A stretch of DNA of 12,359 bases, taken from the NCBI GenBank assembly GCA_018267355.1, contig JAFDYP010000239.1, positions 1 through 12,359 on the forward strand. The letters are read 5' to 3'. Source of the stretch: Bacteroidota bacterium (lineage in GTDB: Bacteria > Bacteroidota > Bacteroidia > Chitinophagales > LD1). The position numbers and the translations under genes are program-made. Of the stretch, positions 7,006 to 12,359 are shown one piece after another (position 1 is the first letter of the stretch; every line of letters starts with the position of its first letter). The notes below the pieces were generated by a model. The model was not told the origin of the DNA and ran no database searches. It worked only from the letters and a program-made list of their open reading frames with translations.

Positions 7006-7829
7006 TGAGGCAGATGGCACATATTATCCCATACTATCGGAGTGTAGCAATACGCCTCTGCGTCTCTGCGCCTCTGCGGTTTGTCTGTATTTTGATGTTC
7101 GCCCACCTCGCTTTCTCAGCCTCCGCACAGGAGGAGCGTGGCCTTACCCGCGATGGCAATAAGCTCTTCACCAAGGGGAAATACTCTGATGCAGAAGCCG
7201 CGTACAAAAAGGCGCTGGAGAAAAAGAACAACTTCCCTGAGGCGATCTTCAATCTGGGCGATGCCATCTACAAGCAGAAGCGCTACGATGACGCCATAGC
7301 GCAGTTTGAGCTGGCCGCCAAGACCTTCAAAGACCCCAAGCAAAAAGCACAGGCCTATCACAACCTCGGCAATGCGCAGCTGGACAAAGAGGAATACGAA
7401 AAGGCGGTAGATGCCTACAAGCAGGCACTGAAGCTCAACCCTGCAGACCGTGACACCCGCTACAACCTGGCCTATGCCAATGCCAAACTGCGCAAAGAGC
7501 AGCAGCAAAACCAGCAGAACAAAAACAACAAGAACAACAAAGACAACAAAGACAACAAGGACCAGAATAAGGACAATAAGGATCAGGATAAAAAGGACCA
7601 GCAGGGCAAAGGCGATAAGGATAAGAAGGACAACAAAGACCAGAAAGATAAGGATCAGCAAGGCAAGGGCGATAAAGATCAGAAGAAGCCCGGTGAGCAA
7701 CCTAAACTGACCAAAGAGCAGGCCGAGAAGCTGCTGGAAGCGCTGAAAGCCGAAGAGCAAAAGGCCCAGGACAAAATGCAGAAGAAAGCCGCAAAACCGG
7801 CAGACGTTCAGATAGAGAAGGACTGGTAA
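7002..7829 (+). CDS. batC: BatC, exported TPR protein with long low-complexity linker
   Basis: 275 residues. A signal peptide spans 1-43, with hydrophobic core FVCILMFAHLAFSASAQ (27-43). About three TPR units follow (46-77, 78-110, 115-150), including FNLGDAIYKQKRYDDAIAQF and YHNLGNAQLDKEEYEKAV. Residues 167-230 are a K/N/D/Q-only linker. A conserved C-terminal segment has LTKEQAEKLLEALKAEE (236-252) and ends in EKDW, as in other BatC proteins. TPRs mediate protein contacts, so BatC is probably a periplasmic scaffold for BatA/B/D. The ATG at 7002 overlaps the batB stop (ATGA); a second ATG at 7005 is equally possible. The signal peptide n-region is encoded by tandem octamer repeats (7055-7078). 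The gene is followed by a 279-bp repeat-filled gap before batD. Confidence 0.9.
   Translation: MMRQMAHIIPYYRSVAIRLCVSAPLRFVCILMFAHLAFSASAQEERGLTRDGNKLFTKGKYSDAEAAYKKALEKKNNFPEAIFNLGDAIYKQKRYDDAIAQFELAAKTFKDPKQKAQAYHNLGNAQLDKEEYEKAVDAYKQALKLNPADRDTRYNLAYANAKLRKEQQQNQQNKNNKNNKDNKDNKDQNKDNKDQDKKDQQGKGDKDKKDNKDQKDKDQQGKGDKDQKKPGEQPKLTKEQAEKLLEALKAEEQKAQDKMQKKAAKPADVQIEKDW
7055..7078 (+). repeat. Three tandem YCTCTGCG octamers in the batC leader
   Basis: CCTCTGCG, TCTCTGCG and CCTCTGCG follow each other without gaps and differ only at the first base. They encode residues 18-26 of BatC (RLCVSAPLR), directly before the signal peptide's hydrophobic core. From memory, CTCTGCG arrays are a widely dispersed repeat type in bacterial genomes, usually between genes. 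Confidence 0.85.
7500..7690 (+). repeat. Low-complexity AAG/GAC/CAG-rich tract in batC
   Basis: The stretch is built almost only from AAC, AAA, AAG, GAC, GAT and CAG codons and encodes the K/N/D/Q linker of BatC. A block resembling DQQGKGDKD occurs twice (near residues 199-207 and 218-226), suggesting internal duplication. It is likely a disordered spacer and probably variable in length among strains. Confidence 0.8.
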
Positions 7830-7845
7830 ATAGCGCTCTCTTGTT

Positions 7846-7941
7846 TTTTGTCATCCCGAGCAATAGCGAGGGATCTATGCCTCCCAGCCTTGGACCGCAC
7901 CTGTCATAAATTCCATTATCACTTCGCTCTGGATGACAAAA
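7846..7941. repeat. MITE-like element with terminal inverted repeats between batC and batD
   Basis: The 96-bp unit starts with TTTTGTCATCC (7846-7856) and ends with the exact reverse complement GGATGACAAAA (7931-7941). Allowing one mismatch, the arms extend to 16 bases (continuing C/A-GAGC). The interior shows no ORF. The left arm continues into GAGCAATAGCGAGGGATCT, a wording I recall from dispersed intergenic repeats in Bacteroidota. No obvious target-site duplication can be confirmed. Confidence 0.65.
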
Positions 7942-7985
7942 TACAAAAGAAAGGATGCTCGACAGCGTCAGTAGCTCACGTAGTT

Positions 7986-8036
7986 CTTCCATCTCCTTGG
8001 GAGAGGGAAGATGCCGAAGGCAGATGGGTGAGGTGC
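7986..8036. repeat. Palindromic repeat block upstream of batD
   Basis: CTTCCATCTCC (7986-7996) pairs with GGAGAGGGAAG (8000-8010) with one mismatch across a three-base loop. A second small hairpin follows (GATGCC, GAA, GGCA near 8010-8023), and then GGGTGAGG. The CTCC/GGAGAGGG wording resembles the blocks at 10815-10850 and 12314-12347, read from the opposite strand. No ORF is supported here. Confidence 0.55.
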
Positions 8037-8073
8037 CCACTTGTCAAAAATCCTTAACAACACCCCCTCTCTC

Positions 8074-8104
8074 TTGAGTTTTATCTATCCTTACTTCAAT
8101 TTTG
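8074..8104 (+). promoter_or_regulatory. Candidate promoter for batD-batE
   Basis: TTG at 8074-8076 is a possible -33 element. CAATTTTG at 8097-8104 is one base from TAnnTTTG, and the 20-base spacing fits the Bacteroidota pattern. The -7 box ends four bases before the GTG start of batD. If real, batD-batE can be transcribed apart from the upstream genes. The -7 mismatch at the first T lowers confidence. Confidence 0.35.
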
Positions 8105-8108
8105 TATT

Positions 8109-10019
8109 GTGAAAGATAACCACCAGATAGCGCTCCACCGCCCGCGCCGGGCCGTCCTCCTGCTGGGCATGCTGCTGCTCACAGCGGCGGGTGCTTTTGC
8201 GCAGGTGCGCTTTGCGGCCTCTGCTCCTGCATCTGTAGGTATCAATCAGAACTTTCAGGTAGACTATACCGTAGAGAATGGCAGCGCCAGGACCATTGAT
8301 CCGGGTATCGGTAGCGACTTTCAAATTTTGAGCGGGCCCAATCCTACACAGCAGGTGCAGATCATGAATGGCCACATGAGCCAGTCTGTGATCTACTCCT
8401 ACATCGTGCACCCCAAAAAGGAGGGCGTCTTCAAGATAGGAAAGGCAAAGGCCAGCATAGAGGGCGCTACCATGGAGTCAAACGAGCTCACTATCACGGT
8501 GACAGGCCCTGTGCAGCAGCAGGCCCGCCGCAGGCGCGATCCTTTCAATCCTTTTGACGATGACGATGACCCTTTTGCCGCCATGCAGCAGCAGATGCAG
8601 CAGCAGATGCAACAGATGCAGCAGCAGCCTGCCCAGCCGCAAAAATCCAACGCCGATCTGGACAAGTCTATACGCGACAATGTGATCGTACGCATGGAGA
8701 CCGACCGCAATAACGTCTACATAGGAGAGCGCATCTCCGCTACGATCAAGATCTACTTTAAGATGAACATCGGCAATGTATCGCCGACCAAGGCACCTTC
8801 CTTTGATGGCTTCTGGAGCCAGGAGGTGATGAATAATAAGCAGATCAAAGAGCATATAGAGACCTACAACGGGCAGAAGTATTACGCCGCTGACCTGATC
8901 CGGTACAATCTCTATCCGCAGCGTGCAGGCACCCTGCAGATCACCCCTGCAGAGCTCAATATGATCGTGCAGGCGGAGGTGGGCCGCTCCTTCTGGGGTA
9001 GCCAGTACGCCAATGTGCCCTACAAGGCCAGCAGCAATGCCGTCACCATCAATGTGAAAGACGTACCAGCCGCCGGCAAACCTGCCGACTACAGCGGTGC
9101 CGTGGGCAAATTCAAATATGAGGTACACCTCTCTGACAAAGAAGGCAAGACTGACAATGCGCTCACCTATACGGTAAAGATCAGCGGCGTGGGCAACCTC
9201 AAGACCATTGAGCTGCCCAAGCCACAGTTTCCTGACGGCTTTGAGACATTTGACCCCAAGGTGAAAGATGATGTGACTAATACCGATGCAGGCATGAGCG
9301 GCAGCATACAGTATGACTACCTCATCATCCCGCACCAGCCGGGAGATTTCAAGATAGCCGGCAGCTCTTTTTCTTTCTTTGATCCGGGTGCGGGCAAATA
9401 TATTACGCAGACCTCTCCGGAGCTGGCGCTCAAGATCACCGGCGCACCATCTCAGAATCCTAACACCGGCACCGCGATGGTGAGCAAGGAAGATGTGGCG
9501 GCCCTGCACTCAGACATCCGTTTTATCAAGACGCGCGCTGAGCTGGTACGTGAGCAGAAACCCTTCTTTGGCTCTGCCGGTTTCTTCGGCCTGGTAGGTA
9601 CTCCGTTCTTTGCCTTTATCGGCCTGCTGTTTGTGCGCAGGCGTACGGAGGATCTGGCCGCAGACATCGTAGGCGCCAAGCGCCGCCGCGCTACCCGGCT
9701 CGCCAAAAAGCGCCTCTCTACGGCTGATAAGCACCTGGCCAAGGGTAATAAGGAGGCATTTTACGATGAGGTCTCCCGCGCTATGTGGGGCTACCTGGGA
9801 GACAAGCTGAATATAGACCAGTCACAGCTGTCCAAAGACAACGTAGAGGAAAAGCTCCTCGCCAAAAATGTGAAGCCCGATACTATAGGCAAACTCAAAT
9901 CACTCATCCATACCTGTGAGCTGGCGCTCTACTCTCCGGTAGGCGCGGGAGATGAGATGAAGCAAAACTACAGCGCAGCCATAGAGCTGATAGCCGACCT
10001 GGAGGACGAGATCAAATGA
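8109..10019 (+). CDS. batD: BatD, membrane-anchored periplasmic protein
   Basis: 636 residues. A signal peptide covers 1-32 (VLLLGMLLLTAAGAFAQ). A large beta-rich, probably Ig-like periplasmic region spans 33-480, with the BatD pattern of repeated YNLYPQRAGTLQITPAEL and YDYLIIPHQPGDFKIAGSSF segments. One TM helix lies at about 489-509, followed by a basic stretch (RRRTED...GAKRRRATRLAKKR). The cytoplasmic helical tail (530-636) resembles the tail of the 354-residue protein upstream. An insert at 139-176 combines RRRR, a DPF/D-rich patch and a methionine-glutamine run (MQQQMQQQMQQM). The GTG at 8109 is chosen because the next ATG (residue 21) would cut the signal peptide. The stop overlaps batE by four bases (ATGA). 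BatD is required for the Bat complex in other species; its activity is unknown. Confidence 0.9.
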   Translation: MKDNHQIALHRPRRAVLLLGMLLLTAAGAFAQVRFAASAPASVGINQNFQVDYTVENGSARTIDPGIGSDFQILSGPNPTQQVQIMNGHMSQSVIYSYIVHPKKEGVFKIGKAKASIEGATMESNELTITVTGPVQQQARRRRDPFNPFDDDDDPFAAMQQQMQQQMQQMQQQPAQPQKSNADLDKSIRDNVIVRMETDRNNVYIGERISATIKIYFKMNIGNVSPTKAPSFDGFWSQEVMNNKQIKEHIETYNGQKYYAADLIRYNLYPQRAGTLQITPAELNMIVQAEVGRSFWGSQYANVPYKASSNAVTINVKDVPAAGKPADYSGAVGKFKYEVHLSDKEGKTDNALTYTVKISGVGNLKTIELPKPQFPDGFETFDPKVKDDVTNTDAGMSGSIQYDYLIIPHQPGDFKIAGSSFSFFDPGAGKYITQTSPELALKITGAPSQNPNTGTAMVSKEDVAALHSDIRFIKTRAELVREQKPFFGSAGFFGLVGTPFFAFIGLLFVRRRTEDLAADIVGAKRRRATRLAKKRLSTADKHLAKGNKEAFYDEVSRAMWGYLGDKLNIDQSQLSKDNVEEKLLAKNVKPDTIGKLKSLIHTCELALYSPVGAGDEMKQNYSAAIELIADLEDEIK

Positions 10020-10810
10020 CCGGCAGGACTACATACATACATGGGCCCGGCGGGCTGCTGCCGCGTATCATGCTGGTGCTGCTATGTATGCTCTATCTCG
10101 GCGGTGGCCTGTATGCAGAGGGCGCGGCACAGCTATTTGATGCGGCCAATACGGCCTACAAAAATAAAGACTACGACCTGGCCATAGCCGGCTATAGCAA
10201 GCTGCTCTCACAGGACTACAAGACTGCGGAGGTGTACTACAACCTTGGCAACGCGTTCTATAAAAAAGACTCTATAGGCCAGGCCATCCTCAGCTATGAG
10301 CGCGCGCTGCGCCTCGCCCCCGGCGATGAGGATATCCGCGTCAACCTCAAGCTGGCCAATCAGAAAACCATAGACCGCCTCATACCTGTACCGCAGCTCG
10401 CCATCGTGCAGCGCTGGGACCAATTTGTAGAGGCGCGCTCCTCGCGTACCTGGAGCCTCCTGGCCGGTGCCTGTGTCTGGCTGGCGCTGGCGGGCTTTGC
10501 CGCCTATCTCTTCATACAGAGTATCCGCCGCGTAGGCTTTTATCTCGGCGTGGTGCTGCTGCTCGCGGCGGGATTTTTTGGTTCGCTGGCATGGTCGCAG
10601 TCACACACAGAGTATGGTGCAGACCAGGCTATCCTCACCACAGACAATGCCTACATCAAAAGCGCGCCTGATGCGTCATCTACCGACCTTTTCATGATCC
10701 ATGAGGGTATCAAGATCCAGATACTCGACCACGTGGGCGACTGGTCTAAGGTGCGCCTCTCAGACGGCAAGGTGGGCTGGGTGCAGCAAGCGGCTTATAC
10801 GGTCATCTGA
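10016..10810 (+). CDS. batE: BatE, TPR protein with C-terminal SH3-like domain
   Basis: 264 residues. A signal peptide or signal anchor lies at about 16-35. TPR units run from 37 to 115 (FDAANTAYKNKDYDLAIAGY, then VYYNLGNAFYKKDSIGQAIL, then YERALRLAPGDEDIRVNL). Two TM helices at 145-168 and 172-194 lead to a bacterial SH3-like domain (205-264) with AYIKSAPDASSTD, GDWSKVRLSDGKVGWV and the terminal YTVI. This TPR-TM-TM-SH3 layout is the standard BatE form. The SH3 domain probably faces the periplasm and may bind a peptide or cell-wall ligand. The start overlaps the batD stop (ATGA), so the two are translationally coupled. It is the last plus-strand gene of the cluster. Confidence 0.9.
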   Translation: MTGRTTYIHGPGGLLPRIMLVLLCMLYLGGGLYAEGAAQLFDAANTAYKNKDYDLAIAGYSKLLSQDYKTAEVYYNLGNAFYKKDSIGQAILSYERALRLAPGDEDIRVNLKLANQKTIDRLIPVPQLAIVQRWDQFVEARSSRTWSLLAGACVWLALAGFAAYLFIQSIRRVGFYLGVVLLLAAGFFGSLAWSQSHTEYGADQAILTTDNAYIKSAPDASSTDLFMIHEGIKIQILDHVGDWSKVRLSDGKVGWVQQAAYTVI

Positions 10811-10814
10811 ATCC

Positions 10815-10850
10815 ACCTCTCCCAACCCTCTCCAAAGGAGAGGGCTTAAT
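10815..10850. repeat. Palindromic repeat after batE (CCCTCTCC-AAA-GGAGAGGG)
   Basis: A perfect 8-bp inverted repeat with a three-base loop (10826-10844) is preceded by CCTCTCCCAA and followed by CTTAATA. The stem is stable enough to act as a transcription end for batE, but no run of T follows, so calling it an intrinsic terminator would overreach. The same wording recurs near the right end of the window (12314-12347). Confidence 0.6.
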
Positions 10851-10866
10851 ACACATAGCGATAGCC

Positions 10867-10934
10867 AAATCCCCCGGCCTGCGGCCACCCTCCCGACCAA
10901 GGTGCGGGATCTGCGACCTTTATAAAGGGGGAAT
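10867..10934. repeat. Compound inverted-repeat element between batE and the HAD gene
   Basis: The block is bounded by TCCCCC (10870-10875) and GGGGGA (10927-10932). Inside lie GGCC-TGC-GGCC (10876-10886), AAGGT and ACCTT (10899-10903 and 10916-10920), and the perfect 12-bp palindrome CCTTTATAAAGG (10917-10928). Such nested symmetry suggests a dispersed palindromic element. It sits between two convergent genes. The rest of the gap (10935-11017) shows nothing recognisable. Confidence 0.45.
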
Positions 10935-11017
10935 GTCAGCCATTTGGGTGTTTAGGTGATTTTTGGAGCTTGATGTATTTAGTCTTGCTTTGACTTTTTA
11001 TCTGCTTTAGAATTGTT

Positions 11018-11656
11018 TTAGAACCGAGCGAGGAGGGGCAGCAGGGTGTCACGGTCGGTGAGGTGGTATACCCGGAAACCCAATGCTGCCGCGGCGTCTG
11101 TATTCTCCTTTTTATCATCTATGAATAATGTGCGCTGCGGATCGATGCCGGCATGGTCTATGACGGCGCGGTATATTGCGGGCTCGGGCTTGCGGGTGCG
11201 GAGCTCGTGGGAGTAGTAGGCATGGTGAAAGTAACTACGCATATCAGCAGCACTAAAGTTGGCCTTTATGTAGCGGTCTATGTCCGTCAGGTGTATGTCA
11301 TTGATATTGCTCAGGGCATAGACTTTATATTTTGCGCGCAGCGCGGTGAGCCGTTCCAGTTTGTCGGGCGGGTAGTGATAGAGGATGGCATTCCACGCGG
11401 TGTCTATCTCTGCGTCTGTGACGCCATCTCTCAGATAGGGGCGCAGGGCAGCGCGGAACTCTGCAGAGCTGACATCTCCCCGCTCGTACCCGCTGAAAAG
11501 ATCATCCTGCTCCGTGTAGCTAATGAGGTGACTGAAGTCGCGCGCCGCGATCCGGCGAAAGGCGGCTATCATGACATCGTAGTCTATGTCTATGATCACA
11601 TTGCCCAGGTCAAATATGATGGTGTCTATACCGGTAGGGTCTAGTGGCTCTGGCAT
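11018..11656 (-). CDS. HAD-superfamily phosphatase (YihX/HAD-IA-like)
   Basis: A 212-residue soluble HAD hydrolase with a helical cap after motif I, as in subfamily IA. Motif I is IIFDLGNVIIDID (13-25) with nucleophile D16. The usual second aspartate is replaced by G18, as in YihX-like members with FDLGNV. Motif II is LSN with S116, motif III is RKPEPAIY with K156, and motif IV is LFIDDKKENTDAA with D180 and D181. These support phosphatase activity on a small phosphorylated metabolite such as a sugar phosphate, but the substrate is not readable. The ATG at 11656 is preceded five bases upstream by TATCTTTG. The gene is convergent with batE and not obviously connected with the Bat system. Confidence 0.88.
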   Translation of the reverse strand: MPEPLDPTGIDTIIFDLGNVIIDIDYDVMIAAFRRIAARDFSHLISYTEQDDLFSGYERGDVSSAEFRAALRPYLRDGVTDAEIDTAWNAILYHYPPDKLERLTALRAKYKVYALSNINDIHLTDIDRYIKANFSAADMRSYFHHAYYSHELRTRKPEPAIYRAVIDHAGIDPQRTLFIDDKKENTDAAAALGFRVYHLTDRDTLLPLLARF

Positions 11657-11661
11657 GGCGG

Positions 11662-11669
11662 CAAAGATA
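11662..11669 (-). promoter_or_regulatory. Putative -7 promoter box TATCTTTG for the HAD gene
   Basis: On the minus strand TATCTTTG, then CCGCC, then ATG. This is the same eight bases and nearly the same spacing as in front of the ABC exporter. A -33 TTG element is not clear. It would give a near-leaderless transcript. Confidence 0.4.
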
Positions 11670-11720
11670 AGCGCTCATCCGAATGCTAACAGTCACTGCG
11701 CTGCAGGATCAGATCGATGC

Positions 11721-12284
11721 CTACCTGGCCTTCAGTCCTATAGACATACCTGTGTCATATATCTGCGGGTTTCGGCGGACGTCTATATCGAAGCGATCTG
11801 ATAGCTGGTGGTCGGTATACTGCGGGCTGAAATCTTTGCGCGGGGTCTCTTTCGTTGATTTGCTGACGGGCTGGGTCTGAGCTGATTCTGCTGCGGGCGC
11901 GGTGTCTGACTGGTGTGCCTCGAGGTCGGCCATCAGGTGGGATGGCAGTTCGTTTTCACCCTTGGTATTGTAGCCATAGTTATTCCTCAGGATAAAATAG
12001 CAGGCACCGGGATGCATCCGGCGAAAGAGGGCGCCTTCCTCGAGCTTATGGATAAAGATCTGCTCGATGTAGTAGATACGATCCATGATGTCGCCATCAT
12101 TTTCCCATTTCTTTTTGAAATAGCTCCAGAGCTGTTTGTAGTATTTGAGTCTGAGCAGGGCCTGTGTGAGTGTGTGGCAGATGGAGAACTCGTCCAGGGC
12201 CATAGCCTCGATCTGATCAAGTACATGATGGGTTTTCTCGCGGGTCCATTGGGACGCATTGGTGTTGCCGGCAGGTGCGGACAT
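11721..12284 (-). CDS. Hypothetical protein, weakly terminase-small-subunit-like
   Basis: 187 residues, not firmly recognised. Residues 20-110 are helical and dense in aromatic and charged residues, with the motifs KYYKQLWSYFKKKWENDGDI (47-66), YYIEQIFIHKLEEGALFRR (71-89) and CYFILRNNYGYNTK (95-108). The last motif, a helix ending in a (L/K)N-x-(Y/F)GY turn, and the YFKKKWEND segment remind me of small terminase or gp3-like DNA-packaging subunits of phages, but the match is from memory and weak. Residues 120-155 are a disordered Ala/Gln/Thr/Ser/Pro linker, and the C-terminus carries DHQLSDRFDIDVRRN. No signal peptide or TM is visible. No other phage gene lies nearby, so it may be an isolated remnant or an unrelated protein. 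The ATG start at 12284 has a long in-frame reading and no competing start. Confidence 0.6.
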   Translation of the reverse strand: MSAPAGNTNASQWTREKTHHVLDQIEAMALDEFSICHTLTQALLRLKYYKQLWSYFKKKWENDGDIMDRIYYIEQIFIHKLEEGALFRRMHPGACYFILRNNYGYNTKGENELPSHLMADLEAHQSDTAPAAESAQTQPVSKSTKETPRKDFSPQYTDHQLSDRFDIDVRRNPQIYDTGMSIGLKAR

Positions 12285-12313
12285 AGGTGTTTTATTTAGA
12301 GTGAAAGAATACA

Positions 12314-12347
12314 GCCCTCCAAACCTCCCTAAAGGGGAGTTTAATAA
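12314..12347. repeat. Repeat copy near the right edge, related to 10815-10850
   Basis: CTCCC (12325-12329) pairs with GGGAG (12335-12339) across a five-base loop, flanked by CCCTCCAAAC on the left and TTTAATAATG on the right. The order (CCTCC-AA-CCTCNCC-AAAGG-GAG-TTAATA) matches the block after batE, so the two look like diverged members of one family in the same orientation. It lies upstream of the minus-strand gene at 12284. Confidence 0.5.
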
Positions 12348-12359
12348 TGATTCTAAGAA

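Noticed and set aside
7116..7760. 214-codon minus-strand frame that looks like a hydrophobic membrane protein
   Set aside because: The hydrophobic stretch (Val/Leu/Ile) is just the reverse complement of the K/N/D/Q-coding tract of batC.
8478..9509. 343-codon minus-strand open frame within batD
   Set aside because: It is antisense to a well-supported BatD. Its product is biased and repetitive (runs of Leu/His from the reversed CAG tract) with no recognisable domain.
10826..10844. Hairpin after batE as an intrinsic terminator
   Set aside because: The stem is good, but the following bases are CTTAATA rather than a T-run, and a similar block occurs upstream of a gene at 12314-12347. It is better described as a repeat.
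11153..11644. 163-codon plus-strand frame opposite the HAD gene
   Set aside because: The HAD gene has all four catalytic motifs on the minus strand; the plus frame is a Val/Gly-rich shadow.
11683..11880. 65-codon plus-strand frame beginning MLTVTALQDQIDAYLAF, which looks protein-like at its start
   Set aside because: Only the first 13 codons lie outside the minus-strand gene ending at 11721; the rest is antisense to it and loses protein-like character. No promoter box is present. It could be a gene remnant but cannot be supported.

Overview
The window comes from a member of the Bacteroidota. Three things point there: a complete Bat (Bacteroides aerotolerance) cluster in canonical order, no Shine-Dalgarno sequences in front of genes, and several copies of the Bacteroidota -7 promoter box (TAnnTTTG) close to start codons. 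The sequence is fairly GC-rich for the phylum by eye, which would suit a Chitinophagales- or Sphingobacteriales-like lineage, but the genus cannot be named from this window.

Layout. On the minus strand, positions 1-1212 hold the N-terminal two thirds of an ABC exporter, cut by the window edge inside Walker A. At 1297-1817, also minus, lies a two-gene toxin-antitoxin module (ParE/RelE-type toxin and small antitoxin) that looks AT-richer than its surroundings. From 1975 to 10810, all on the plus strand, runs the main locus: moxR (AAA+ ATPase), a DUF58 protein, a membrane-anchored BatD-like protein, batA, batB, batC, then a 279-bp repeat-filled gap, then batD and batE. Gene junctions are 6, -1, 1, 0 and -4 nt through batC, and -4 nt between batD and batE, so this is almost certainly one or two tightly coupled transcription units. 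Downstream on the minus strand are a HAD-superfamily phosphatase (11018-11656) and an orphan 187-residue protein with slight likeness to phage terminase small subunits (11721-12284).

How the genes fit together. MoxR ATPases paired with von Willebrand factor A (vWA) proteins are regarded as chaperone-like or metal-insertion machines. Here one AAA+ protein is paired with three vWA-fold proteins (DUF58, BatA, BatB), all with intact MIDAS metal-binding residues. They are joined by two TPR proteins (BatC, BatE) and two beta-rich, periplasm-facing membrane-anchored proteins (the 354-residue protein and BatD). BatE ends in an SH3-like domain. The cluster is known from Bacteroides and Leptospira; its biochemical role is not settled.

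The most unusual feature is how short repetitive DNA has entered this operon. In the 354-residue protein, a perfect 28-bp palindrome and a run of TCTTGCN heptamers are translated, and the heptamers encode the hydrophobic core and lipobox-like cysteine of the signal peptide. In batC, three tandem CTCTGCG-type octamers encode the signal peptide n-region. At least three further repeat types fill the gaps after batC, after batE and at the right end. I see no tRNA, rRNA, CRISPR array, insertion sequence or wholly new multi-gene system.
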